Origin: Azolla caroliniana
Taxonomy: Eukaryota; Polypodiophyta
Length of the DNA stretch: 64,000 nt
Reading direction: 5' to 3'
Assembly (NCBI GenBank): GCA_043228905.1
Contig: JBHGNT010000014.1
Coordinates: 11,594,001 to 11,658,000 of the forward strand
Position numbers and translations under genes: made by a program. The first letter of the stretch is position 1. The number at the start of each line of letters is the position of its first letter. This document shows, piece after piece, positions 42,640 to 55,000 of this stretch. The notes under the pieces were generated by a model, which was not told the DNA's origin, made no database searches, and saw only the letters and a list, made by a program, of their open reading frames with translations.

Positions 42640-43318
42640 TTTTTTGCAATGGTTTGTCGATTCTGACGCCTCCAACCACATGACGTCCCATGAAGAATGG
42701 TTCTATGAGTTGCGAATGCCCAATCGACCCGGCTATGTGGAGACTAGGGATGACACCACTCATCCAATTTGGCATGTCGACAATGTTCCATTTGGGAAAG
42801 AAGGTAATAGAACCTTCATCAAGAATGTCTTGCACGTTCCGACCGTAATAAAGAATTTGGTCTCGGTCAGCCAAATCGTGGAGCAATGCATGCAAATCTA
42901 GTTCAACCACGGAGGTTGCTACATCGAAAAGCAGGGCTGACTCATTGCTTGTGGATGAAAAGAGGGCCGAATGTTCATCCTTGATTCAAACAAGGTGAAA
43001 TCGGACATGTTTGCGAAGGGCCTCAAAGAGAAACGACCACATCAATCTCCAAAAACTCAAAGGGATATAGTCTAATGGTGTCGTAATCGAACTCCCGACC
43101 TTCAAAGAAAAGGAGATTGAAGGAGTATGTGAAGCATGCCAATTCGACAAACATTGACATCCATCTCCAAAGGAAAGAAATGTGAGCAAAGGTATCTTGT
43201 ATGTAATCCACTCCAATGGTTGGGAACCGGCACAAACAACAACATTCGGTGGATGCCGATACTACATAACCTTCATAAACAACTACTCCCGGGACACTAG
43301 GATCTTTCCAATGCGCTA
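42640..43318 (+). pseudogene. Copia fragment: protease and integrase start
   Basis: It reads QWFVDSDASNHMTSHEEWF, then VLHVPTVIKNLVSVSQIVEQ and GRMFILDSNK, matching the protease-to-pre-integrase stretch of Copia family I elements at about 4290 and 8250. After about 43000 it is frameshifted, but traces of the integrase start (ITFINNYSR) reach 43310. No LTR is attached. Stops are present near 42900. Confidence 0.75.
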
Positions 43319-43320
43319 GA

Positions 43321-43605
43321 AGAACAACATACATACATACATACAAATTTACAACACATACATACATATGCACATATATAGAACATACATACTTGTATAT
43401 GCATGTGCCATACATACGATACATACAACACATGGAATACAATATGTAAATGCATATGCACATGTATAGAGCACGCGCGCGCACACACACACACACACAA
43501 AGAATATACATACAAATTTACAAAGAAGAAAGCAGGAGTGAGGGAGAGAGACAGAGAGAAAGCAAGAAGGAAAGGGGGAAGAGAGAGAGAGAGAGAGAGA
43601 GATGA
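43321..43605. repeat. Microsatellite cluster (ACAT, AC and GA runs)
   Basis: ACAT repeats lie near 43325-43345 and again to about 43435. An AC/CG run lies at about 43474-43500 and a GA run near 43578-43602. They lie directly upstream of the proteasome pseudogene. Confidence 0.85.
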
Positions 43606-43609
43606 GAGA

Positions 43610-44346
43610 ATGGCTCGTTATGACAGAGCGATCATCGTCTTCTCTCCTGATGGCCATCTCTTCCAAGTCAGGTACGCTCTGGAAGGTGTACGTAAAGTAA
43701 ACACTACTGTCGGAGTTCGCAGCACAGACACCATCGTCCTTGGCATGGAGAAGAAATCCACTGCGAAACTTCAAGATGCGAGTAGAGTCAGGAAGATTGT
43801 GAAATTGGATCAGCATATTGCCTTGGCATTTGCTGGTCTTACTGCAGATGCACGAGTCTTAGTGAATAGGGCACAGGTTGAATGCCAAAGTTATAGACTT
43901 ACTTACTGTCCAGGATCCTGTGACAGTTGAGTATATCACACGGTTTATTGCAGTGCTTCAGCAGAAGTACACATAAAGTGGCGGTGTAAGACCGTTTGGG
44001 ATTTCCAATTTGATTGTTGGGTTTGATCCATATATGGGGAAACCTTCCTAGTATCAAACTGATCCACCCGGAATCTTTTCTACATGGAAGGAATTCAAAT
44101 TATGTCCGTGAATTCTTGGAAAAGAATTACACCGAAACCTCTGGAATGGAAACTGTTAAACTTCCTATACGAGCTCTTCTTGAGATTGTTGAAAGCGGTG
44201 GTAAGCATATTGACATTGCCGTCATGATTAACGACCAAGGCTTGCGTTTGCTAGAGGAGTCTGAGGTGGAGGAAATTGTAGTTGGAATAGAAGCAGAGAA
44301 AGCTGTTGCTGAAGCTGCAAAGCAAGGACCCCCAAAGGACTCTTAA
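43610..44346 (+). pseudogene. Processed pseudogene of proteasome subunit alpha type-7 (PAD1)
   Basis: An intronless copy of the 20S proteasome alpha-7 coding region. It starts [20 protein letters not shown], where the family signature has VEYALEAV and this copy has VRYALEGV. It ends AEAAKQGPPKDS, the expected C-terminus. A 4-nt duplication (CTTA) near 43900 shifts the frame. TAA near 43975 and TAG near 44051 interrupt it, and about nine residues are missing around 44085. Plant PAD genes have many introns, so the loss of all introns plus the breaks indicates a retroposed copy. I see no poly(A) tail or flanking duplication, so it is fairly old. Confidence 0.88.
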
Positions 44347-44552
44347 ATGAGTACATGGGTGGATGGATGTATGGTGATAAAAGAACTCACTCATGACTTG
44401 CAATATTTTCCGAACACCTATAAAGTCATTTTTTTAATCATACATTTGAGTGTGTTTACCATTACCCAATCACATGCTTTGTTGATCTGAATTGTAGCAC
44501 TTCTTAATTTTGAGTCTAGCAAAAAGCTTGATAGTAACTTTGTTGAGAGATA

Positions 44553-44588
44553 GATAGATAGATAGATAGATTATATTATCTAGGTCAA

Positions 44589-44643
<55 letters not shown>
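44553..44643. repeat. GATA and long GA microsatellite
   Basis: About five GATA units near 44550-44572 precede an uninterrupted GA run at about 44591-44642. Confidence 0.9.
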
Positions 44644-44646
<3 letters not shown>

Positions 44647-44787
44647 CTTCGAAGTGGCCCTCCTCTAGCAAGCAAGGATGTGCAGGATGATCTACAAGAA
44701 GGCGGGTGTTTGATGCCATCTTGATCCAGACCACTTTCAAAGGGTTCTTGGTTTAATACCATATCAGTTTTTAACGATGATTTTCGC

Positions 44788-45201
44788 ATGTGTGCATGTG
44801 TATGTATAGTATGCACGTGTGTATTTGTATATGCATGGTTGTGTTTGTATGCATGTATGAATGCATGCACACATGCATTTGCAGGATTCCCTCATGTTTT
44901 TTTCCATGTTAATATGTGTATTTGCTATTGTCATTTCACAAGCAAGAAGAGCTCTTTTGGTCTTGAGAAGTCTCATGGTGGTGGTGTGTTCTCTAGGAAG
45001 GACCCTACCAACGTATATCGGAGTGGAGCTTACATTGTGAAGCAAGCTGTGAAGAGTATTGTCGCATCAAGACTTGCCCGTCATTGCATTGTCTTGGTAT
45101 GTATTTGTCTTGTGACCTTTGTGGATGTTGTGCCGTGTTCTTCACTCATTGTGGCATATTTTCTACTTTTTCATGCAAATAAAGTCATGAGAAAAGAATG
45201 A
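44788..45201 (+). other. Open reading with an exon-like core, unrecognised
   Basis: The core at about 44940-45098 ([40 protein letters not shown]) has balanced, protein-like composition. It is followed by TTG-GTATGT, which resembles a donor site. The flanks of the frame are TGTG/CATG-rich simple sequence. It could be one exon of a decayed gene. I cannot match it to a family. Confidence 0.3.
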
Positions 45202-46070
45202 ACACTATTCTTCTTAGGAGCTTAGTAGAAACCATGTCTGATTGTGCATATTGGTCAAGGAATATATGAAAATAGCATTATGTATTCATTGTGTTTCCTT
45301 TTTATTGCTGAAATTAAAAGGAAATGATGAGAAATATTTTCTCTTTTGGAAACCCTAATCCCAATTATTTCCGACTTGGGATGATGGCTATCCACCTCAA
45401 CCTTCGTTGAAGCAGAAACAAACGTTACTAGAATATTGCTACATGTAGTCACTTTGGTCGCGATGACCTTGATTGCACATGGGAAATCGTTATCAAGGGA
45501 GGTTGAAGCATGCATTTCTTCCTATGATTGTCTTTTGTTCTATCAATATGGCTGGTCTTCATTCCCTTCATGACTTTCTGGATATGGAGGTTGACATTTA
45601 TTAGAAACATTTTGAAGCCAAGTGGGTGTTTATTTATCGGCATGAACATTACATAACTTCCAAATATATGGTTCTTATGCATTAATTCAAATTTGTATTA
45701 TATGAGAATCCTGAAGCTTTGGACTAAATTTGTATGTCCTAGTATTCTCTTCTTATACATGTAAGTCAAGGTAATTCGACTAAAACTTTATCAATGCTTT
45801 GGGTATATAATTCATGTTTCACTTTCAATGATACATTAAATGGGATTGCTTCTTAACTGTATACAATGCACTTGGTGCTTCCCAAAATGTGTTTGCTTTT
45901 AAACTCTTGTATGCTTAATATAGTTTTTCCCCCCCCCCCAAAAAAAACTCCTTCCATTAGTTATAAAATTTTACAAATGAGACGATTATGTACAAATCCC
46001 TGTAGGGACGCGATAGTTCCATCTTATGTGGATGCCCACTGACTCAAGAAAGGGAGAGGATGACCATTGT
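45202..46070. other. Gene-free intergenic DNA
   Basis: AT-rich sequence with a C9A8 homopolymer junction near 45931. I see no convincing coding segment. Confidence 0.55.
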
Positions 46071-46079
46071 TGGATGAAG

Positions 46080-47450
46080 GCTATTCTTTGTCTTTCAACT
46101 CCATCGGAGCTGCCCTTAAGGCCATCATATTGGCTCTTCAAAGTGGCTACAATTTCACTCCATATCTCTTGCAGTAACCTTGTTAGATGTGCGGTTTAGT
46201 TAGAGAAGACTCGCCTACATCGTTGTTTCTATAGAATCCAAAGAGTTATTGGGCTAACCAATTCTAACACCTCTTGAGATTTGTCATTAAGAGGAGTGGA
46301 GTGGACATTGCCACTGGAGGAGAAATAGACCTCTTGTGCTTTTATCACCAAAGTCATCCCCTCCTGATGCTCGTATCTGCCAATTGCGGTCTGTGATGAT
46401 AGCTAACATATATTTCCCCACTTGATTGAGCCTTGCACCTGGCATAATTGCAACAAGCGGCCAACCCCTCGCCATATTCGATGGGACGTTGGGTAGTCCC
46501 ATAGAGCGTGTCGTATTGGTTCTACTGCATATGGGCACTCTACACAATTAGGAGAACTAAGGTTCTCACGTTGCCATGCTCCACTGGTAGGGACTTATGT
46601 ATTAATAGCCATTGGAACGTGGTAATTCGCCTCACGTGTTGTTTCCAGATTTTCTGCCAAAACTTGGTGATTATTGTGGGAGGAACTTGAAAGGTGTGAC
46701 AGACCTTCGCAGTAGTCGGCTCTCGGGCGGTTTGAGCAACTAGAATGTGGTGACCCAATCTAGTTGTGAATTGGAAGAAAGGGATGGGTTTGCTTCCTTG
46801 CCCCGCGTAGGGATCACACCATGTCCATTCCAAGGGGTCCCAATTGACCTTACGTAACCATGTGTTTTCATGAGTATATATGTGCCAATCGGGTTGTACT
46901 TTGATCGGATCAAGATCTACAATCCATTTATGACCAGTATACGCGAGTACTCGAATTACGTTATTCTGTGTTGGTGTCTCAATGTCTCACAATTCAGAGC
47001 CTTCGAGCTTGTCTGGTGGTCCCCTACCTCTCGGGATCAGAGATCCCTCCTCCTCGTGGCCTATCCATTTCTCCATTGTCGTCCTTTGAGTAGCAAATTC
47101 CCTAATCAGTAGAGTGTTAATGATTTCTGATCTCATAGTCAATCCGCCCCTGATTCCATGGAGTATGTTCGCTTGATCTTGCAGTGGCACTGACATAAAC
47201 CATCACCAACATTCTATACTTTTTCCTGGACCTTTTGCAATGTATCCCCATGACAACCCCTTACATGATCCCAGTAGTTGATTAGATTCATCCTTGATAC
47301 ATGGGTTCCATAAGATACGTTGATTGAGCCAGGCAGATTCGGATCTTGGTTGATCATACTTGAGCCCTCGACGAATGTCACACCATGCCTTCCACATGGA
47401 TGTTGTATGCTCAATATAGTAGTTAAAAAGAGAGCAATTTAAAGCCAATA
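46080..47450 (-). pseudogene. LINE ORF2 tail, second copy
   Basis: Minus-strand pieces read in order from the right: EHTTSMWKAWCDIRRGLKYD, RILWNPCIKDESNQLLGSC, then VNWDPLEWTWCDPYAGQG, IITKFWQKIWKQHVRRI and TTFQWLLIHKSLPV. The last is the zf-RVT-type region (W..WLL.H..LPV, as in the LINE tail near 37.8 kb). Stops and frameshifts make it a relic. Confidence 0.55.
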
Positions 47451-48480
47451 ATAGGTAGATTGTTGCTTAGACTAACGGATATGTAACAATTGGAAGTTCA
47501 CTTTTGTAAAGTAGTAAGAAAATGAAGAACACTTCATTAGGATTGAAGGCTATTTTAAATATGGAGAGGATACTACAAAAAGGTTTAATATGAGAAAAAG
47601 GTGTACTAGAAAGAGATGTTGTATTACCAATAGTGTGATTGATATATATGTCAAATGTGGCTTGTTTGATAAGCTTCACATATTGAATCAGTCATATATT
47701 AATCTCTTCCTTGTTAAAATATGTTGTGATGTGAGAAATTATTGAGCATTTGAAATGGACTTCTTGGAGTGGAGTACTCATGATGATTGTTAATGAAATC
47801 TTATAAAGTTTAAATAGAGAATAGCTATCAAACCAAATAATGAACTCTTGAGTCTTTATTAGTAAAAGAATCCTTACCACTTTAGTAAACCCTAAACCTT
47901 AGGTTCAACACAAAATTTGGTTTAGGTTTGTAGTTTCCCATGTTTGTCTCTATCCCTTCTTGAAATTTAGACATGCAAGAATCAATAACTAGTTGCTAGA
48001 ATCCCATGGCATCACCAAGTCTCTCCTATCATGATATTCCCTTCCCTTAATTCAAGTCGAATCACGTCCCTTAAGTCCTTCAAATTTCCATTTATCTTTT
48101 CTATGAGTGCAGGCCTACAACTACAAACTTGTGATGTAAAAAATGAACACATTTAATAATTAAGGTGTTGAATTCAATATCACTATTAGTGCCCCTTAAA
48201 TGTAAATGAAGTGTAACATAACTACATACCCTAAAACCAAATGCCAAAACGCTAAAAAAGAAAGAAGTTGAAGAAGTAAACCCAAAATTGACCAATAAGC
48301 AAAGTGAACCCTCTTCTCACTAAGATGGTTTGTTCATCCTTGTTCCTTTCCTAACCTTTGAGTCGGGTAACTGGTTAGGCAAACAAAAATAAGATTTTTC
48401 GATGGCGCATTTGTTTTTATCCAGATTGCACACATACTCAATTAAGCAACCTGCACAGTTCGTGGTTGTGACTCTTTATG
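47451..48480. other. Gene-free intergenic DNA
   Basis: AT-rich. Short readings occur on both strands with no domain I can support. Confidence 0.55.
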
Positions 48481-48804
48481 ATTTAGGTGCAAATAGACAC
48501 AAGCCACTACATACACACACATAACACGTAGATACATACACACATGCCATACATCTAAGATTTACAACACATACATAAATAAACATGGAATACAATAAAA
48601 TATATACATGTATGAATATGAACATACATACACACACGCATAATACATACATACGTACATACATACAATCCATTCATAAAAAATATACAACATATGCAAT
48701 ACAATACAATACATATATACACATATGTATAAAATATATGTGTGTCTTCTATGTAAGGACAATTAAAATGAGTTGTTGTCATAATATATATATATATATA
48801 TGTT
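48481..48804. repeat. ACAT/CATA microsatellite cluster with TA run
   Basis: Imperfect ACATACAC and CATACATA arrays cover about 48505-48730, and a TA run lies at about 48784-48802. The long readings here are low-complexity Tyr/Cys/Met translations of the repeats. Confidence 0.85.
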
Positions 48805-48807
48805 AAA

Positions 48808-48890
48808 AATATTAATATAATGGTTAAGGATTTGACATGTCTATAACAAGGTTTTGGGTTCAAATCCTTTTGAGGCATGATGTAAGTGTC
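48808..48890 (+). repeat. SINE-like tRNA-derived segment
   Basis: TATAATGGTTAAGG near 48817 resembles a pol III A box and GGTTCAAATCC near 48858 a B box, about 40 bases apart. The same arrangement is seen near 14880-14940. It fits a short tRNA-derived SINE. The 3' end is not clear. Confidence 0.45.
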
Positions 48891-49069
48891 ATCATGACAC
48901 CTAGCTTTTTACTTCTTGCTCAATTTATAGTTGATACAAAGGTACCCATTTGGGTTGGCTTAGATACATGCATGTTAAAAGGGTGGCACAAAGGAACACA
49001 TGTACACCACAACATGAAGGCATGCACTTGCACCAAAGGGACACCACAATATATTTCCCTTTTTATCAT

Positions 49070-49108
<39 letters not shown>

Positions 49109-51820
49109 CTATCTTGTGATTTTCTCACATTCTCTCTCTCCTCTTTGTCTTGAAATCTTGACATTAAGTTGTTTATCATCATATAATTAACCTCTATTTT
49201 CCTAGTTCATTGTCCTAACCTTCTTATGATCTAGCCTTTTACACACATGATCTAACTTGGTCCGTCATGGCATAATCATCCTCTAGTTTGCTACAACATT
49301 GTATTTGGTAACCTTGGGTATTGTGCATCTCCTATCATTTTTTGCATACATAATCTAACTTGTTTCTCTTATGTATATAGTTAAGCCTCAAGTAGAATTT
49401 TATCTTTGTTGCTTACATGGTCTACATCTAAGACATAAAATATATCATTTATAAGGATATAACCCCCCTCCCCTCCCAAGCATTAACACTTGGTATTGAG
49501 CACTAGCACCGACCTACAAGTACACCCTTTGTCAACTACTAACTAGTAAGTACACCTAATCCCTTGTGTCATGAGTTATGGTTGAATCCTGGAAGCATAA
49601 GGCCTTTTCTCATGGAATCCAATTGTCAAATGGGTAAAATTTATGTCGTTGCTCTTGAAATGGTCTCCCAATGTGTCGATTTGGCAATCATCATTGTGTT
49701 GTTTGTTAATGACTTCTACGTTAGGACAACTTGGGAGCACTATTTCCCCATATTCGACCGACATCTCACTGTTTAGTCATCTTAGTACATTGTGCCAAGG
49801 TTGTGGGTTTAGTTTTAACATTTGTTTGAGTGTAAGCTCAACTTCTTTAGATAGTATGTGATTAAAATTATGGTTGGGAATTGTGAGGACTCCCATATCA
49901 TGTTACACTTCTCTCATGGGATACTATCACTTTAAGTGAAAGGATTTGTTGTAAGAGTGCCATGTTAACTTGGTTTGGGGTGCATTTGTGTATGCCCAAA
50001 GTTTGGTGGCAAGGGTACATTCCTCTTCAAGTAATATTGTGTGGGATAGTGGCCCAATTTTCAAGTTGGCTGAAGTTTAAGCTTGGTAGGTTGGGTGCGG
50101 GTTGTTTAGCTTCTTCTTGTTGACGTAGCTTGATGTACTCCTCAACATGGTTTTTTAGGATGGGTTTTGGGTAAGTTGTGAAATGTGCGAATAATTCCTT
50201 TGTTGGGTCCTTGGTATGTACTTGCGCTATGTCATCTTCCTTAGAAGTGGGTGGGAGAAGAGGAGAGGCCATTTGAGATGATTTGGTCAATTGAGTCTTC
50301 CTCAACTTCCTTTTAATGGCTATGTAGTTCACATCCTTTGCTCTTGTTCTTGTAAATTGTTAGCTATTCATTAAGCAAGCATGATCACATTGGCCCATAT
50401 TTTCTAGGGTACGACAAACAACAAGTTTGTGCTAATTCTCTTTTCTTTTCTGGGCAGTTGGGCACCAAATGCTCTCTTCCGCTATCACGAAGTTACACAT
50501 GTGAATGTAAAATTTGAGCAGGACCATGGGGGACTTGAACCGGAGAGGATGGGTTTACCAGATATATGTCTCTAAACTTGAAAGCTCCTTATAGTCGAAG
50601 GCTCATCAGAGTTAAACACTCTTCAAAGTCAAATGCTCTTCAAAGTCAAGGGCTTCTTAAGGTTGAAAGTTGTTCATACTCGAAGCATATTTTTTGCCCG
50701 CTTTCACCAACATTTGTGAGATCTCGAGCTTAGAATTTTGGGCCGAAAATCCCGATACTACTATCCTCATGGTGATGCCTTCATACTAGATACCCAAACA
50801 AGGATTTACACAAGCAAGAAAAATATATATTGTTTCTAACCGTTTCTTTTCCTTCTTCGTTGAGTGAGAACAATTGGTTGATAAGGTTCCATTTATTCCT
50901 TGTTTGAGCCAATTATTAAGAAGTCTTTGATGATATATTCAAAATCAGTCTACAAGTCCTCTATGAGCATTCAAACTAAATGCTCTCATGTTTGTCAAGT
51001 GTGAGCCCAAATGTTGCCACTTTCATGGCCTCAATGATTGGCTCGTATGCTCAAATGATTTGCTTGAATAGTTCCACATGGTCATAGACATCCTCATAAG
51101 TGCGGAAACAGGGTACCAATTTCAAAATGGAAGTAGTGTTAACTCTTATTAACTAAGCTTTGTGTTTTCAGTCTCTCTAATTTCATCTTGTCTTATGACG
51201 TTCTTTTCTAGCTTTTCTCTAACTTCCAATCTTTTATATATGTTTAGTCTAACTCATTTCCTTAGGTGCGCTCCTCAAATCATGATAACACTTCAGTTGG
51301 AGTCTCAAACTCAAACCATTAAAATTGAATCATTAAAGAGATCCTCAAACCAATATTGTTCAAAACTAAACCATTTGAATTCTTTAAATCGCCTATACCA
51401 TTGAAACAAGCAAAACAGTTTAGCAAACCATGAAAGAGAGGTGTTAGGGTTTATGATTCTTACATGAATTTACATAAGAAGAATGATTGGAGAAGCTCTT
51501 CAAGACTCGAAAACAAACACATGCCTCATGGCTTAGCTTAAGCTCTTTAAATCGCAGTTTTGAAGCTCGATAAACCCATGGTTGGTTGAACCCAATACAA
51601 TTTCAAGCCAAACCATCTCTCAGTTTTGAAACCGAAACCAAATTGTCTAAGCCTTTAATATCAAGTTCCATGATTTGGGTTTTGGCTCAATAGCTAATTA
51701 TGTACATGCATAGAACGTAATATTCGTGTTCGTGCAAGCATTCCAACGTATGGAAACGAACACGTTTGAAATGGGAAAAATACATGCTCCTTTTTTTTTC
51801 CCACTTATTGTCATTACAAT
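48891..51820. other. Long intergenic region without a supported gene
   Basis: It contains a CT microsatellite at about 49073-49103 and AT-rich DNA. A minus-strand reading at 50027-50332 (MNYIAIKRKLRKTQLTKSSQ, later HVEEYIKLRQQEEAKQP) has protein-like composition, but I recognise no family and see no splice or promoter context. The rest shows nothing I can support. Confidence 0.5.
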
Positions 51821-51831
51821 TTAGCACTGTA

Positions 51832-51953
51832 GTGGTTGAGGAACAGTCTATATACATGGATCCCCTCTCCCCTCCCCCCCCCATTCATACGGAAGATATA
51901 TATATATATATATTGTGGGTGGTTGAGGAACAGTCTATATACATGGATCCCTC
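51832..51953 (+). promoter_or_regulatory. Duplicated TATA-containing segment upstream of farnesylcysteine lyase
   Basis: GTGGTTGAGGAACAGTCTAT followed by ATACATGGATCCC occurs at 51832 and at 51919, a period of 87 bp. Each copy has a TATATA core (near 51849 and 51936), 160 and 74 bp before the start codon. A TA run and a C17 run lie between and after. It is either a duplicated core promoter or duplicated 5' UTR. Confidence 0.5.
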
Positions 51954-52009
51954 CCCCCCCCCCCCCCCCCATTCATTCAGTTCAAATCTACACCCAATCA
52001 TTGAGGTAC

Positions 52010-55000
52010 ATGGCCACTTCTGTTACTACGAATCGGCTTCTTCCGCTTCTTCTATGCCTTCTCTGCACCTTAATACATCTAATCTCTGCTTCAACCAAGA
52101 AGGTATGCATAGTGGGAGGTGGCATATCAGGCTCTGCAACTGCCCATTTCCTAAGAACTTATTCAACGGAAGAAACAAAGAGCTTCATAGAAATCGAGAT
52201 ATTTGAGAAAGAATCCATGGTTGGGGGGAGAATGAGCTCCATAGAATTAAGCGAAGGAGAGTTTTTTGAGTCTGGAGGTACTATTCTTCATCCGAAGAAC
52301 TATCATACTCTTCGTTTTACTGAGCTACTCGGGCTTAAGCGTCTGAAGATCACAGATGAGGGTAATTTTGGTATATGGAATGGTTCCTCATTCATCTTTG
52401 TGACACAACCGGATGGAACTTCTTTTTTCTCCAAGAAATGGAGTAATTTTGTCAATTCACTCTCATTTCTATGGCGCTACAAGCTTAGCCTCTTTCGCAT
52501 GAACAATTATGTCTCTGTAAGTTCAATTCTTTCTTCTCCGATGTATCTATGCTCAATCATCCTTAACCTGTTCTCATTTTGGGTTAAAAATCATTGTTTT
52601 ATTAGGATAAATCAAGATCATAGTAATCACTCATGACACGTGATGCATTCATTGTAAAGTTCTATTCCTTTGCCTGCGAGCTACTGGGACCAAGTGTTTC
52701 TGTTCATCGTTAATAATATGTATGCTCGTATCAATATAGCAAGACGTCGTAGACATTTTCCAATACTATTTCCACATGCAGATTAGGATCTAAACATTAT
52801 CAGCTTCCTGTAGGAGAAATGGAGCATATTTTTTTAGATCTGCTAGGGTAAACATGAGGGAAAGTTAGTTCTTTCCCCACATGGAAAACTTTATAAAACC
52901 CAGAAACATCGCAATAACGGAAACCCACAACATATGGGAGCACATCCAATACCCTTATCATTGATAGCATGCATCATTTCAACAACAGAAACCCATAATT
53001 ATCACATGGGATTACAGACATCACCCTTATCATCATTTCAATAATGGAACCTGACAAATATTGTATCAGATGTCAGCATGCATAGTGACCATATGTGAAG
53101 GAAGAAAGAACAATGAACAATGATATTATTTGAACCTTGTGTTACTAGTTTGAAGCATATCCATAGCAGAATCAATAGAGTAAGATTGACCATATGTGAA
53201 GGAAGAAAGACCGATGGACTGATGTTATTTGAACCTCTTGTTATTAGTTCAAAGCATACGTGTGAAATTTGAGATCCATAGCAGAATCATTAGAGTAAGA
53301 GTGCCACATTTGCTGCACTATGTTTTGATGGAACATGTATAGTAACTAGTATAAAAGGCTTCTGTAGCCTAGAAATATAAAAAAACAAATATTTAGTGGA
53401 AATTGGGTATAAGTATTTGGCTCCCTTGTATTATGCTAAAAAATGTACATGTGATGTCTCTGTAAAAAGACAAAGATGCAATCCATATTGAATCAGGGGG
53501 GGCTCCACACATTCATTTCACTATAGTTTCATGGTGTTCCTATGAAAGATAGTTAGAGTTCTTGCCAATATCAATTGTTAGACATTTGCACTTTGTGATA
53601 GGCATAATTTTGTGATTGGCCTTTGCAAGCTGAGGATTTCTGTTACATTAACGTCACCCAAATTCCCAGAAGTATTTTTCCTACCCTTTTTGTTATAGTA
53701 GTTGATATAGAATAATCTCGATAGTGCAAAAATGTGTTTGCACTAGAAAATAACTATTAGATTCTTTTTTTCATACTATGCCAATTGTGAATCTTATATC
53801 CTAATCATTGTAACTGGACGTTTTGCAATAGAAACCATAATTCAAAGGTTTTGATGAACATACCTCATTTTAGTTGATCCTCTTAAACATTTTCTCTTAT
53901 TGTTTCTTCATTTCTTTAGTGTGGTGTTTCCCATAGCCCTGGCCCCTTACTACCTTATGTTGAATTTGGTTTTACATTTGGTGCAACATATGTAACATAA
54001 TATGTAAAATATGAGCCTCCACATTTTTGCATGCCATGATACATTGGTGTTGCAAAAAAATCTCATGCAATGAGGAATCATTAGATGCATTGTGAACCAA
54101 ATATGATGCAACCCATTTTCCAAATTATTTCTTCATATATTGCATCCATCTAGAACTTGAAATTTTGCTTGTATTTGTATGTCTTTCAAGTCTTTTTACT
54201 TGCATCCCATGTGATCCTAGGAAGTTGATGTGAGGTTTTGTTTTTAACCTTAAGCATGTGCCTAACAACCCTTTCCATGCCATGATCTCAATGTGAAGTG
54301 ATTAGGTCTCAAGAAATAGGAGCATGTATAACGTCTATAGCTTGATGTGAAGAAACTTTATACAACAACATTTTTGGACATTTTTAAACTTTTTCCAAGC
54401 AAACTTAGGGGTGGTATTGCCTCGTACGTCAATCCCATAGAGAAACATAGTATAATCATAGTGTTGAGGTCTTTCTTGAGAACCCAAACATTTGCTTTCC
54501 CACCATTGCATATCATCTCCAAAGCATAGAAGTTCTCTTTCCCGCTTCTAAGTGGGGGGTAGAACATTCATTCCATCTATGATTGAAGGGAACCTCAAGT
54601 CCAAGTTATTTGAAGCTTTCCACAATTTCAAGTGGCTCATTATCGGGCATGATGCATGATCTATTGTTATTTTGATTCCTCACAAACATAACCTTTGGTT
54701 TGAAGCTCATGTCACTCTACTTACTATGCATCTAAAAGTTTTCCAATACATTGATAAGCTTTTTGGGCATCTTCTAAAGAATTTGCAAAAAGCATTGGAT
54801 CATTTGCATATTACAAAAGCTCCCAATGGTCGTTTCTTCAATGCCTTCTTGCTTTACAAATTCGTTGACCATTTAAACCAATTCATCAATTCATGAACCA
54901 AAGAAAGTTGGTGAGAGTGGGTATCCTTGGTTAACACCAATAGTGCTAGTGAAAAGTTTTGAAATTACACTATCCCATTACATGTGGATATCACCTTCTC

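Noticed and set aside
48476-48878. Minus-strand open frames rich in Tyr, Cys, Val and Met
   Set aside because: They are translations of ACAT/CATA microsatellites with no conserved feature.
51836-52009. Upstream in-frame start for farnesylcysteine lyase
   Set aside because: It would translate the duplicated TATA segment and the C run (poly-Pro) and would bury the signal peptide. ATG 52010 fits the family.
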